A stretch of 47,608 bases of DNA from NCBI GenBank assembly GCA_022842825.1, contig JALHOU010000011.1, forward strand, positions 1 through 47,608, in the 5' to 3' direction. The notes beneath the pieces are model-generated. The model was not told where the DNA came from. It ran no database searches and worked only from the letters and a program-made list of their open reading frames with translations. Source of the stretch: Rubrivivax sp. (GTDB lineage Bacteria; Pseudomonadota; Gammaproteobacteria; Burkholderiales; Burkholderiaceae_C). Both the position numbers and the translations under genes were made by a program. The first letter of the stretch is position 1; every line of letters begins with the position of its first letter. Below are positions 1 to 11,407 of the stretch, one piece after another.

Positions 1-326
1 GCCACCTCGTGGCCGATGTCCACCGAGCGCGCCGAGTCGCTGCGGCCGAAGTTCAACGCCATCAGCGAGACCGAGCGCTCCCACATCACCGTGCGCGTCA
101 GCTTCGCCGCGCCCTCCTCCTTGGCGTTCCAGTACAGCGGCCGGTCGTAGCCTCGCTCGGCCTTCCACTTGTCGATCTGCTCCTGCGTCACCCGCTTGCC
201 GCCGATGTTGAGGCGTGCCATGTCGTCCGGCGTGTTGACGGTGAAGAAGAGGAAGAACGTCAACAGGTTGACGCCGATGAGCACCAGCAGCCCGTAGCCG
301 ATGCGGCGCAGGATGAAGCCGCCCAT
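1..326 (-). CDS. Peptide-type ABC transporter permease, N-terminal part (runs off left edge)
   Basis: Only the first 108 codons are in the window; the rest lies beyond position 1. The protein opens MGGFILRRIGYGLLVLIGVNLL, the usual start of DppB/OppB-like inner-membrane permeases: a basic 'RR' followed by a first transmembrane helix at about residues 8-30. A hydrophilic periplasmic stretch follows, with a 'TPDDMARLNIGG..VTQEQIDKWKAERGYDRPL' pattern also usual in this family. It starts 4 bp after the stop of the solute-binding protein gene, so the two are very probably co-transcribed and form one importer for peptides or similar solutes. The substrate cannot be read from this fragment. Family assignment is firm; specificity is unknown. 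Confidence 0.85.
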   Translation of the reverse strand, partial: MGGFILRRIGYGLLVLIGVNLLTFFLFFTVNTPDDMARLNIGGKRVTQEQIDKWKAERGYDRPLYWNAKEEGAAKLTRTVMWERSVSLMALNFGRSDSARSVDIGHEV

Positions 327-330
327 GCCG

Positions 331-2628
331 TCAGTCCGCGCCTTCGGTCACACCGGCCGCAGCGCCCGCAGCAGCCGCGGTGCCGCGCGCGGTGGACCGC
401 TCGCGCGCCCGGTGGCTGCGCCGCGCCGCCCAGGCCAGCGCCAGCGCCGCCAGCGCCAGCACCCAAAGCGGCCAGTACACCGGCCGGTTCCATTCCGCCT
501 GGCGCCGCTCGCGCTCGGCGACATCGAGGCGGTAGTACTTGGCCATGTCGCGGATCATGATGCTCGGCTTGCCGTTGTGCACCCACGACTGGAAGGCGAG
601 GCCACCCCACGGAAAGTAGCCGAAGCACCACGGCGAGTCCTCCTGCACGATGGCGACCATCTGGTCGATCACGGCCTGCTTGAGCGGCCCCTCGTCCAGC
701 GTCTGCAGCTGGCCGTAGAGCTTGTCGTATACAGGGTTGCCGTAGTTGGCGTAGTTGTCGCCCTGGTTCTTCGAGCGCCCGAGCGGCCCGTACAAAAGGA
801 AGAGGAAGTTCTCCGCATCGGGGTAGTCCGCGAGCCAGCCGCCCCAGAAGATCTGGTGCTTGCCCTTGAGCGTCTTGTCCTGGTACTGGTTGAAGTCGGT
901 GGCGCGCACTTCGAGCTGGATGCCGAGCTTGGCGAACTGCTTGATCATCCAGTCGTTCTCGGCCTTGAAGCCGGGTGTCAATGCACGCTGGAAGTCGTAG
1001 TTCAGCACCAGTGGCTTGCCGCTGGCCGCCTCACGGCCGCCGGGGTAGCCGGCCTCGGCCAGCAGGCGCTGCGCGTCTTCGATGGGCCGGCGCACGACCT
1101 TGCCCGCCACGAGGCGGTGCGTCACCGGGTTGTGGTGGCCGGGCTCACCTTCGCGCGAGCCGAACAGGCCCGGGGGCACCGGGCCGTGGGCCGCCTCACC
1201 GCCCTTGTGCTTGAAGATGCGGCCGTAGCCCTCCTCCCAGTCGATGGCGATGGCGATCGCCTGTCGCAGCTTGCGGTTCTTCTCGCGCTGCGCCGGCGTT
1301 TCGCCGTGGCCGACCACCGGATCGAGCATGTTGAAGCCGAGATACCAGTTGCTGATGTCGGTCATCAACGGGAACTTGAAGCCGCGGCGCTCGAAGAGCT
1401 GCTGCACTTCGGCCGAATCCTCGGCGTCGGCGCGGAAGTCCACGCCCCACTCGGGCCGCTCGATCTCGGGCACATCGAAGAAGCCCTGCTTGAACTTCTC
1501 CTTCAGCGACACCTTCTCCTTCTCGAGCACGACGTGCAGCGTGTCGATGAAGGGCATCGGCTTGCCGCAGTCGGCCAGCAGCCCCGCGGCCTCGTCGCCG
1601 GGCATGCCCTCGCAGGGATAGGGCTCACCGCGGAAGTTCGGGTTGCGCACCATCACATGCCGGCGGTCGCGGATGAACTCCTTCATCATGTACGGGCCCG
1701 TGCCCACCGGCCATTGGTTGAGCGACAGGCCCGCCTCGTTCATGCCCGGCTGCGCATAGAAGGCCTCGGCCTCCCAGGGCACCGGGGCCAGGAAGGGCAG
1801 CGCCATCCAGTAGCCCCACTGCGGGTACTTGCCGTTCAGGCGGATGCGCCAGGTGTACTTGTCCGGCGCGCTGGTGCCGGCGAGCGGGAATTGGCGGAAG
1901 TCGAGGAACGGCTTGTCGCGGGCATCGGCCGGCAGGCCGGCGGTGAGCTTGGCATCTTCGCGCTTGATGAGCTCGACATACTCCTTCAGTCCGACGACAT
2001 GGTCGGCGAAGACGGCCAGCACCGGCGTCTCGATGCGCGTGGTGGCGTGGCGCTTGAGCGCGTAGACGAAATCTTCCGCCGTCAGCTCGCGCGTGCCCTG
2101 ATGTTCGAAGTCCCAGGGCGAACGCCGTGCGCCCAGTTGCGCCGCATTGAGCGCGTGGTAGCGCAGGCGGCCCAGCTCGTCGCGCGCGAAGGCCGGGTGC
2201 GGCTGGAAGCGCACGCCGGGGCGGATGCGCACGTCGTAGATGCTCTCGGCAATCGCCTCGGCCGGCGCGTCATCGGGCAGCGGCTGGCCGTCCTTGCCCA
2301 CGTAGCGGGGCTTGGCCACCTCGGCCGCCGACTTCGGGATCAGCGCATACGGACGTTTGAGGTAGTGGTAGCCATAGGGCGGCTCGTAGATCTGCAGCGT
2401 GTAGGCCGACTCGGGGTTGGAGTACGAGGCCACCGGGTCCAGGTATCGCGGCGAGCGCTCGTCGAAGGCGTAGAAGAGCGTGTTCTCGCGCGCCGCGCCG
2501 CTCCAGTAGGGGTTGTTGTCACAGGCGGTCAACAACAACAGCAGGAAGGCCGGCACTGCCGTGAACAAGGGGCTCGTGCCGTGCGCTCTCCTCAGGGCCG
2601 TCCGTGCGACGCGTTCAAGAGAAACCAT
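331..2628 (-). CDS. Large ABC transporter solute-binding lipoprotein (SBP family 5) with C-terminal transmembrane helix
   Basis: This 765-residue protein is the peptide/nickel-type (family 5) binding component for the adjacent permease. The ATG at 2628 is chosen because it is followed by a lipoprotein signal: a long hydrophobic run ending in 'LLTAC', with Cys36 as the lipid-attachment residue. The body has family 5 landmarks such as 'YTWRIRLNGKYPQWG', 'PVGTGPYMMKEF' and 'RQAIAIAIDWEEGYGRIF'. It is longer than the common 500-600 residues of OppA/DppA. Unusually, after the binding fold there is a second hydrophobic helix (PVYWPLWVLALAALALAW, about residues 716-733) and a basic then Ala/Gly-rich tail. 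It begins 2 bp after the ldcA stop. Ligand unknown; peptides, perhaps murein peptides given ldcA, are an inference. Confidence 0.9.
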   Translation of the reverse strand: MVSLERVARTALRRAHGTSPLFTAVPAFLLLLLTACDNNPYWSGAARENTLFYAFDERSPRYLDPVASYSNPESAYTLQIYEPPYGYHYLKRPYALIPKSAAEVAKPRYVGKDGQPLPDDAPAEAIAESIYDVRIRPGVRFQPHPAFARDELGRLRYHALNAAQLGARRSPWDFEHQGTRELTAEDFVYALKRHATTRIETPVLAVFADHVVGLKEYVELIKREDAKLTAGLPADARDKPFLDFRQFPLAGTSAPDKYTWRIRLNGKYPQWGYWMALPFLAPVPWEAEAFYAQPGMNEAGLSLNQWPVGTGPYMMKEFIRDRRHVMVRNPNFRGEPYPCEGMPGDEAAGLLADCGKPMPFIDTLHVVLEKEKVSLKEKFKQGFFDVPEIERPEWGVDFRADAEDSAEVQQLFERRGFKFPLMTDISNWYLGFNMLDPVVGHGETPAQREKNRKLRQAIAIAIDWEEGYGRIFKHKGGEAAHGPVPPGLFGSREGEPGHHNPVTHRLVAGKVVRRPIEDAQRLLAEAGYPGGREAASGKPLVLNYDFQRALTPGFKAENDWMIKQFAKLGIQLEVRATDFNQYQDKTLKGKHQIFWGGWLADYPDAENFLFLLYGPLGRSKNQGDNYANYGNPVYDKLYGQLQTLDEGPLKQAVIDQMVAIVQEDSPWCFGYFPWGGLAFQSWVHNGKPSIMIRDMAKYYRLDVAERERRQAEWNRPVYWPLWVLALAALALAWAARRSHRARERSTARGTAAAAGAAAGVTEGAD

Positions 2629-2630
2629 CG

Positions 2631-3529
2631 TCAAGCCCACCCGATGAAGGCCTGCCGGCCCTGTACCGCCAGCGTGACGCGCCGGCCGATGGGCAGGGTC
2701 ACCTTCGTCGGGACATGTCCGAACGGCAGGCCTGTGAGGATGGGCACGCGCGTGCAGCTGCGTACGTGCGACACCATCGCCTTGAGGCCGTAGCCCCGGT
2801 CCAGCGGTGAAGGCTTCCAGGCGTCGAACTGCCCCAGCACCACGGCCTTCTGCGCACCCAGCACGCCAGCCTGCAGCAGCTGCAGCAGCATGCGCTCGAT
2901 CCGGTAGGGATGCTCGTTCACGTCCTCGAGGAAGAGCACGCCGCCGCGGATGGCCGGCAGGTGCCGGGTGCCCATCAGCGAACACAGCACGGTGAGGTTG
3001 CTTCCCCACAACGTGCCGCGCACCTCCAGCCCGTCGAAGCCGGCCTCGGTGCGAAAGCCCACCGCCTCGAGCTCGCCGCGCATGGCTTCGGCGAAGCACG
3101 ACGCGGTCACGTCGTCCATGCCGCCCGCCTCGTCGGCGCGGCCGAAGCCTTCCATCGCGCAGGGGCCAGCCCAGCTGGCAGCGCCAGTGTGGGCGAGCAG
3201 GGCCAGCTGCAGCGCCGTGAAATCCGACAAGCCAACCCAGCGCGTGCCGCGCTCGACGCTGCGGCCGAGCTTCTTCCATGCCACGGCGTCGAGCAGCCGC
3301 GTGAGGCCATAGCCGCCGCGCGTGGCCATCGCCACTGCCGGGGCCTCGTCGGCCACGCGGTGGATGGCGGCGAGCCGCTGCTCGTCGCTGCCGGCAAAAC
3401 GCTGCCGCCTCGCCAGGGCGCCGCGGTCGCGCCGTGCATCGAAGCCCAGTTCACCCAGCCGCGCCAGCGCACGTTGCAGCTCCGGGGGGTCCGGCACGAC
3501 GCCCGAGGGGCTGAACACAGTGAGCCGCA

Positions 3530-3530
<1 letters not shown>
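2631..3530 (-). CDS. ldcA: LD-carboxypeptidase (S66 family, LdcA/MccF-like)
   Basis: Cytoplasmic serine peptidase of the S66 family, 299 residues. LdcA enzymes remove the terminal D-alanine from murein tetrapeptides during peptidoglycan recycling; MccF relatives cleave microcin C-type conjugates. The expected Ser-Glu-His set is visible: Ser102 in 'GLSDFTAL', Glu202 in 'FLEDVNEHPYRIERML' and His272 in 'LPFGHVPTK'. The N-terminal 'RGGYGLTRLLD' motif is also typical. The start at 3530 overlaps the tadA stop (TGATG), so translation is probably coupled to tadA, and the peptide-transporter genes follow with a 2 bp gap. Murein recycling is the better fit because of the peptide ABC genes next door, but the sequence does not separate LdcA from MccF activity. 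Confidence 0.9.
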
Positions 3531-6283
<2,753 letters not shown>

Positions 6284-6287
<4 letters not shown>

Positions 6288-6520
6288 GGCATGCCCAGCT
6301 GCTGCAGCAGCAGCGCGCTGTTGCCCGCCGGTTCGGCGGCGCGCAGTCGCTCCTTCAGCCGCAGCACGGTTTCGGCCGGCCGCTCGGGCGCCACCGGCTC
6401 GATGAGGTAGTCGAGGACGCCGCGTTCATAGGCCTGCAGCGCATACTGTCCGTAGGCGTTGACGAAGACCTGATGCGCGCGCCGCCCGATGAGCCGCGCC
6501 GCGGCCACGCCGGCCGTCAT
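6284..6520 (-). pseudogene. Truncated LytTR-family response regulator (back half of receiver domain only)
   Basis: The 78-residue frame matches the second half of AlgR/LytR-type receiver domains: 'RAHQVFVNAYGQYALQAYERGVLDYLIEPVAPERPAETVLRLKERL'. The first half, with the acidic pocket and the phosphorylatable Asp, is missing, and so is the whole LytTR DNA-binding domain. The near-invariant Lys of the 'KPV' motif is Glu. The ATG at 6520 overlaps the permease stop (ATGA), so the stub could still be translated by coupling. Its stop codon overlaps the rhodanese stop in a CTAG palindrome. It is most simply a decayed gene; a small retained protein is possible but has no support beyond the open frame. 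Confidence 0.75.
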
Positions 6521-7731
6521 TCATGGCGCAAGGCCTCGATCGGGTCCATGCGCGCCGCACGGCGCGCGGGGAAGTATCCGAACAGCACCCCGATGGCCGC
6601 CGAGAACAGCAAGGACAGCAGGTTGATGGCCGGGTCGAACGCATAGGGCACGGCCATCACACCCGACAGCGCCCACGACGCGCCCGTGGCAAGGATCACG
6701 CCCACCACGCCGCCCAGCGCCGACAAGACCACAGCCTCGATCAGGAACTGCAGCAGCACTTCGCTCTCCAGCGCGCCCACGGCCAGGCGCAGCCCGATCT
6801 CGCGCGTGCGCTCGGTGACGCTGACCAGCATGATGTTCATGATGCCGATGCCCCCCACCAGGAGGCTCACCGCGGCCACCGCGCCCAGCAGGCTGGTCAG
6901 CACGCCCATGGTGCTTGAAAGGGTCTCTGCGAGTTGCTGGGTGTCGAAGATGTTGAAGTTGTCGTCGTCGCTGTCGGCCAGATGGCGACGTTCGCGCAGC
7001 AGTTGTCGCAGGCCGGCCTTCAGCGGCGCGCTGTCGGCGCCTTCCTGCATCGACACCAGCAACACGGCCACCTTGCGGCTGCCGGTGACACGGCGCTGCA
7101 GCGTGTGCAGCGGCAGCAGCACGGTGTCGTCCTGGTCGCCCATGCCGCCCTGCCCCTTGGCCGCCAGCACGCCGATCACGTCGCAGGAGAACTGCTTCAC
7201 GCGCAATTGCTGACCCAGGCCCGTCTGACCTGCGGTGCCGCCCCACAGCTCGCGCCGCACCGTCTCGCCGACGATGCACACGGCAGCGCCCGACAGTTGT
7301 TCATCGGAAGCGAACAGCCGCCCGCTGGCGAGCTGCCAGTTGCCGGTCTCGAACCAGGCATTCGTGCTGCCGACGACACCGGTGGCCCAGTTGCGGCCGT
7401 TGGCCACCACCGTGGCATTGGCGCGGCCTTGCGGCGCCACCACGGCCACGCCGCCGATCTGCGCCGCAATGGCATCGGCATCGGCTTCAACGAATTGCGG
7501 CACACCACCCCCGCCACCGCCGCCGCCGATGCGCTGGCCGGGGCTGACCATCAGCAGGTTGGTGCCCAGGCTGGTGATCTTTTCTTCAATGGCCTGCGTG
7601 GCGCCGTTGCCCAATGTGACCATCGTGATCACCGCGCTGACACCGATGACGATGCCCAGGATGGTGAGGAAGGAGCGCAGCACGTTGCGCCGCACCGAGC
7701 GCAGGGCCAGCATGAAGACGCTGAACAGCAT
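6517..7731 (-). CDS. MacB-type ABC transporter permease
   Basis: 404-residue inner-membrane protein of the MacB/FtsX-like permease family. Layout is typical: one N-terminal helix (about 20-40, 'FLTILGIVIGVSAVITMVTLGNG'), a large periplasmic domain (about 50-270), and three C-terminal helices starting near 'LLGAVAAVSLLVGGIGIMNIMLVSVTERTREIGLR', which is the family signature. Members use ATP hydrolysis mechanically to drive export through a periplasmic adaptor and an outer-membrane channel. A run of eight glycines sits early in the periplasmic domain ('RIGGGGGGGGVPQF'). It is encoded 13 bp after the ATPase gene, so the ATP-binding and membrane parts that are fused in E. coli MacB are separate here. 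It is the last intact gene of the operon. Confidence 0.92.
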   Translation of the reverse strand: MLFSVFMLALRSVRRNVLRSFLTILGIVIGVSAVITMVTLGNGATQAIEEKITSLGTNLLMVSPGQRIGGGGGGGGVPQFVEADADAIAAQIGGVAVVAPQGRANATVVANGRNWATGVVGSTNAWFETGNWQLASGRLFASDEQLSGAAVCIVGETVRRELWGGTAGQTGLGQQLRVKQFSCDVIGVLAAKGQGGMGDQDDTVLLPLHTLQRRVTGSRKVAVLLVSMQEGADSAPLKAGLRQLLRERRHLADSDDDNFNIFDTQQLAETLSSTMGVLTSLLGAVAAVSLLVGGIGIMNIMLVSVTERTREIGLRLAVGALESEVLLQFLIEAVVLSALGGVVGVILATGASWALSGVMAVPYAFDPAINLLSLLFSAAIGVLFGYFPARRAARMDPIEALRHE

Positions 7732-7744
7732 CAGGGGGTCGGGA

Positions 7745-8485
7745 TCAGGTCGTCACCGCCAGCGAAAGTTCGGCCGGTGCCGCCACGGTCGCCTTGGGGT
7801 TCAGCTCGTCACGGGAGATGCGGCCATCGAGAAAGTGCACCATGCGGTGGGCATAGGCGGCCATGTCGGGCTCGTGCGTCACCATCAGCACGGTGATGCC
7901 GTGGTCGCGGTTCAGCGCCAGCAGCAGGCCCATGATCTCGTGGCTGCGCTGGCTGTCCAGGTTGCCGGTGGGCTCGTCGGCCAGCACCACGGCGGGCTGG
8001 GTGACGATGGCCCGCGCAATCGCCACGCGCTGCTGCTGGCCACCCGAAAGCTCCGCCGGCGTGTGCTGTTCCCAGCCTCCCAGGCCCACATCCTGAAGGG
8101 CCTTGGCGGCAGCGCCGCGGCGCGCAGCGGCGCTGTCGCCGCGGTACAGCAGCGGCAGTTCGACGTTCTCCTGCGCCGAGGTGCGCGCCAGCAGGTTGAA
8201 GCCCTGGAACACGAAGCCGAGGAAGCGCCGCCGAAGCCGCGCACGCTGGTCGCGCGACAGCGCTTCCACATGCGCGCCCTTGAACAGGTACTGGCCGCCG
8301 GTGGGCGTGTCCAGGCAACCCAGGATGTTCATGGCCGTGGACTTGCCCGAGCCGCTGGGGCCCATGATGGCGACGAACTCGCCGGCCGCGATGTCGAGAT
8401 AGATGCCCTTCAACGCCATCAGCTCGGTCGCGCCAACGCCGTATCGTTTGCTCACGGCACGCAACTGGATCAAGGGCTGGTTCAT
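7745..8485 (-). CDS. ABC transporter ATP-binding protein (MacB/LolD type)
   Basis: 246 residues from ATG 8485; a GTG at 8497 would add four residues. It is the ATPase for the adjacent permease. Motifs in order: Walker A 'GPSGSGKST', Q-loop 'FVFQGFNLL', signature 'LSGGQQQR', Walker B 'VVLADEPTGNLD' and H-loop 'MVTHE'. The 'DEPTGNLDS' form and the overall length place it with LolD/FtsE/MacB-type ATPases. A tail of about 20 residues follows the last fold element. The gene begins 19 bp after the adaptor stop and continues into the permease, so it belongs to a tripartite export system rather than to lipoprotein sorting. Confidence 0.93.
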   Translation of the reverse strand: MNQPLIQLRAVSKRYGVGATELMALKGIYLDIAAGEFVAIMGPSGSGKSTAMNILGCLDTPTGGQYLFKGAHVEALSRDQRARLRRRFLGFVFQGFNLLARTSAQENVELPLLYRGDSAAARRGAAAKALQDVGLGGWEQHTPAELSGGQQQRVAIARAIVTQPAVVLADEPTGNLDSQRSHEIMGLLLALNRDHGITVLMVTHEPDMAAYAHRMVHFLDGRISRDELNPKATVAAPAELSLAVTT

Positions 8486-8504
8486 TCGCGGGCTCACTTG
8501 CGGG

Positions 8505-9914
8505 TCACTTGGCGCCGGCCGTCTTCTGCGCCGTGATCACCTGCATGCCGGTCTTCAGATCGCCGCTGACGATCTCGGTCATGTGGCCGTCGCTGATGCC
8601 GGGCACCACAGCCACGGCAACGGGCACGCCGGTGCCGGGCTTCGCGGCTTGGCCGCCATGGCCCTCCGTGCCGGTCCCGGGAAGCACCCACACCTGCCGG
8701 GCGGCAGCCGTGCTGGCGCTGTCGGCCGCGCCCTTGCGCCGGCTTTCCGTCTTGGGCGGGCCCATCTGGATGCCGGAAGCGATGCCCTTTTTTTCGGCTG
8801 GCCCGGCCGTTGTGGGCACGTAGCGCAGCGCGGCATTGGGCACCAGCAGCACGTCTTTGCGCTGCGTAGCCACGATGGTGGCCGTGGCCGTCATGCCCGG
8901 GCGCAGGCTCAGGTCGGCGTTGTCCACGTCGAGATAGGTCAGGTAGGTGACAACGTTGTCGGTGATCGTCGAGCCGAAGCCCACGCGCGTGATGCGCGCG
9001 GGGAAGGGCCGACTTGGATACGCGCTGACCGTGAAGGTCGCCGCCTGGCCCAGCTTCACCGCGCCAACGTCGGCCTCGTCGACATAGACCCACAGGCGCA
9101 GGCGGGTCAGATCTTCAGCCACGGTGAACAGGGTCACGGCCTGAAGCGAGGCGGCCACCGCATTGCCAGGGTCGACGGCGCGTGTCAGCACCACGCCATC
9201 GGCCGGCGCGGTGATCGAGGCCTTGGACAGGTTGGTCTGGTCGGTGGAATGAGCCGCCTGCGCGTCGCTGATGCCGGCCTGTGCCACGCCGTTGTCGGCC
9301 ATCGCCCGCGCCATGGTCGCACGGCCGCTGTCCAGCTCGGCCTTGGAAGGCACCTTGCCGCCGGACAGTTGGGCCACTTCTTCCAGCCGGCCGAGCGCAG
9401 CGCGGGCCTCGGCCACGGTCGCGCCGGTCTGCTCCAGCTTGGCGCGTGCAGCAGACAGAGCCGCCTGCGAACGCAGGATCTGGTCGCGCAGCTTGGCCGT
9501 GTCCAGCACCACCAGCACCTGGCCCTTCCTGATGTTGTCGTTGACATCGACATTGACCCTCAACACGGTGCCCGAGAGTTCGCTGCCGATGTTGATGGAC
9601 CGCGTGGGCTGCACCGTGCCGTTGGCCGTGACGCTGAGCGTGAGGTCACCGCGCATGACCGGTGCGGTGGAGTAGCTGGGCGCGGCCACGGCAGCGCGGC
9701 TGGCCAGCCACCACCACAGGCCGCCCGCGGCCAGCAGCGCGGCAGCGAAGGCGATCCACACCCAGCGGCGGCGGTACCAGGGTGCGGTGGCGGGTTCGCC
9801 AAGCAGTGCCGTCAGGTCGTTGACCGCAGCAGATCCCGATGAGGGAGCAGGCGCAAGCCTGGACGCCGGTGCGGTGGGCGGCTTCAGCCCGGCTGGCGGG
9901 ATGGGAGCATTCAT
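8505..9914 (-). CDS. Periplasmic adaptor protein (HlyD/MacA-type membrane fusion protein)
   Basis: 469 residues. A cytoplasmic Pro/Ala-rich N-terminus is followed by one helix (about 49-70, 'WVWIAFAAALLAAGGLWWWLA'). Next comes the adaptor order: beta-barrel and lipoyl half ('GTVQPTRSINIGSELSGTVLRVNVDVNDNIRKGQVL'), alpha-helical hairpin (about 145-215), second lipoyl half ('ASITAPADGVVLTRAVDPGNAV') and membrane-proximal barrel. The protein bridges the MacB-type transporter and the outer-membrane factor. Around residues 375-420 there is a low-complexity insertion ('AEKKGIASGIQMGPPKTESRRKGAADSAST'). Its ATG overlaps the outer-membrane factor stop by 4 bp (ATGA), showing tight coupling. Exported substrate not predictable. 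Confidence 0.92.
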   Translation of the reverse strand: MNAPIPPAGLKPPTAPASRLAPAPSSGSAAVNDLTALLGEPATAPWYRRRWVWIAFAAALLAAGGLWWWLASRAAVAAPSYSTAPVMRGDLTLSVTANGTVQPTRSINIGSELSGTVLRVNVDVNDNIRKGQVLVVLDTAKLRDQILRSQAALSAARAKLEQTGATVAEARAALGRLEEVAQLSGGKVPSKAELDSGRATMARAMADNGVAQAGISDAQAAHSTDQTNLSKASITAPADGVVLTRAVDPGNAVAASLQAVTLFTVAEDLTRLRLWVYVDEADVGAVKLGQAATFTVSAYPSRPFPARITRVGFGSTITDNVVTYLTYLDVDNADLSLRPGMTATATIVATQRKDVLLVPNAALRYVPTTAGPAEKKGIASGIQMGPPKTESRRKGAADSASTAAARQVWVLPGTGTEGHGGQAAKPGTGVPVAVAVVPGISDGHMTEIVSGDLKTGMQVITAQKTAGAK

Positions 9915-11407
9915 CGGTTCTGTGTTCCCAAGGTGGATGGCCCGCCCCCGCGAGGCCCTTGATCGGCGGGCGGCCAGCCGCCGCCGAGGGCCTTGAACAG
10001 GCGCACCTGGCCGCTGCTGACATCGGCGGTGGCGCTGGCGACACCGTCCAGCGTCGCGAACAGGGTGCGCTGGGTGTCAAGCACGGTCTGGAAGTCGATC
10101 AGCCCGCTGCTGTAGCGCTGGCGGGCCAGCAAGGCGGCGTTGCTCGCGGCGTCTGCCGCCAGCCGCAGGCTGGCCAAGCGCTGGCGGTCGCCGCGCAGTG
10201 CCACCAGTCCGTCTTCCACCTGCTGCAGCGCAGACAGCACCGCCGCGCGGTAGGTCGCTCGAGCTTGCGCCAGCGCCGCCTGTTGCACACGCACCTGCGC
10301 GCGCAAGGCGCCGCCGTCGAAGACTGGCAGCGTCACGCTGGCCAGCAGGCTGCCCAGAACCGCGCTGCCACTGCTCAGGGCGCCGAGCGTAGCGGCGCTC
10401 AGGCCCAGCGAACCGCCGATGGCAAAGCTCGGCCAGCGTTGGGCCTGCGCCTGCCCCACGCGCGCCAGCGCCGCGGCCACCTGGTACTCGGCGGCGCGCA
10501 CGTCGGCACGCTGGCGCAGGGTCTGCGCGGGAATGCTCAAGGCCAGCTCGTCACGCGCTTGCGGCACGGCCATGCCCCTGGCCCGATCGGCGCGCAGGTC
10601 CAGCACATCTGGCATGGCGGCCGGCGGCTGCCCGGCCAACACGGCCAGCGCATGCTGCGTCTGCACGATGCTGGTTTGCAGTGCTGGCAGCTGGGCGCGG
10701 TTCTGCTCAACGGCGGCGCGGGCCTGCTCGGCCTCCAGCGACGTGACGAGTCCGGCCTGCTGACGCCACAGGGTGATCTGCAGCGTTTCCTCCTGGCTGG
10801 CCAGGTTGTCGGCAGCGATCAGCCTGCGCGCCTGCGCGGTGCGCAGCAGGATGTAGTTCAAGGCCACCTCGGCTGCGATCTGCACCTGCACGTCACCCAG
10901 GCTGGCTTCACTGGCCGCAGCGCTGGCGTCGCCCGCGTCCACCCCCGCCCGCCGGGCACCGAACACATCGATGCCCCACTCGGCGTCCAGGCCCAGCTTG
11001 AAGTTGCTGCCGGTGCCGTGGCCGCCTGCCGTGCCTTGCTGCGCCGATGCGGCGCCACCCAGCGTGGGCCACAAGGACGCGGCGGCCACGTCGCGCAGCG
11101 CCTGCGCCTGCCGCAGTGCGGCCATCGCTGCCTGCACGCTGGTGTTGGCCTGCAAGGCGCTGCGCACCAGACCTTCCAGCTGCGCATCGTCGAACCGCTG
11201 CCACCACTGCGCCAGAGAGGCTTCGGTGACGCTCGACGCACCGGCCCCTGCCGCATCGGCCTGCGCCCAACCCGCCGGAATCGCCAGCAGCGCGGGCGCC
11301 TTCTCGGGCGGGTCCAGCGAAGCGCACGCGACCAGGCCCGCGAGCAGACCTGGGAGCAAGGCGAGCAGGCCCGGCCGCGTCGCGGCCGCCCGCCGGCTGG
11401 GCACCAT
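9911..11407 (-). CDS. Outer-membrane efflux lipoprotein (NodT/TolC-type outer-membrane factor)
   Basis: 498 residues. The N-terminus is a lipoprotein signal ending 'GLVAC' (Cys28), as in NodT-type outer-membrane factors. Two repeats of the OEP fold follow: long amphipathic helices rich in Ala/Gln/Arg separated by strand segments such as 'LGLDAEWGIDVFGARRAGVDAG' and 'PSFAIGGSLGLSAATLG'. These trimeric proteins form the channel and periplasmic tunnel for tripartite exporters. It sits upstream of, and overlaps by 4 bp, the adaptor gene. Its own start overlaps the stop of the DUF1269 gene (TGATG), so all five genes form one coupled unit. Confidence 0.92.
   Translation of the reverse strand: MVPSRRAAATRPGLLALLPGLLAGLVACASLDPPEKAPALLAIPAGWAQADAAGAGASSVTEASLAQWWQRFDDAQLEGLVRSALQANTSVQAAMAALRQAQALRDVAAASLWPTLGGAASAQQGTAGGHGTGSNFKLGLDAEWGIDVFGARRAGVDAGDASAAASEASLGDVQVQIAAEVALNYILLRTAQARRLIAADNLASQEETLQITLWRQQAGLVTSLEAEQARAAVEQNRAQLPALQTSIVQTQHALAVLAGQPPAAMPDVLDLRADRARGMAVPQARDELALSIPAQTLRQRADVRAAEYQVAAALARVGQAQAQRWPSFAIGGSLGLSAATLGALSSGSAVLGSLLASVTLPVFDGGALRAQVRVQQAALAQARATYRAAVLSALQQVEDGLVALRGDRQRLASLRLAADAASNAALLARQRYSSGLIDFQTVLDTQRTLFATLDGVASATADVSSGQVRLFKALGGGWPPADQGPRGGGPSTLGTQNR

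Noticed and set aside
301-2793. 830-residue plus-strand ORF opposite the solute-binding protein
   Set aside because: Antisense to a clear family 5 binding protein; composition typical of a shadow frame.
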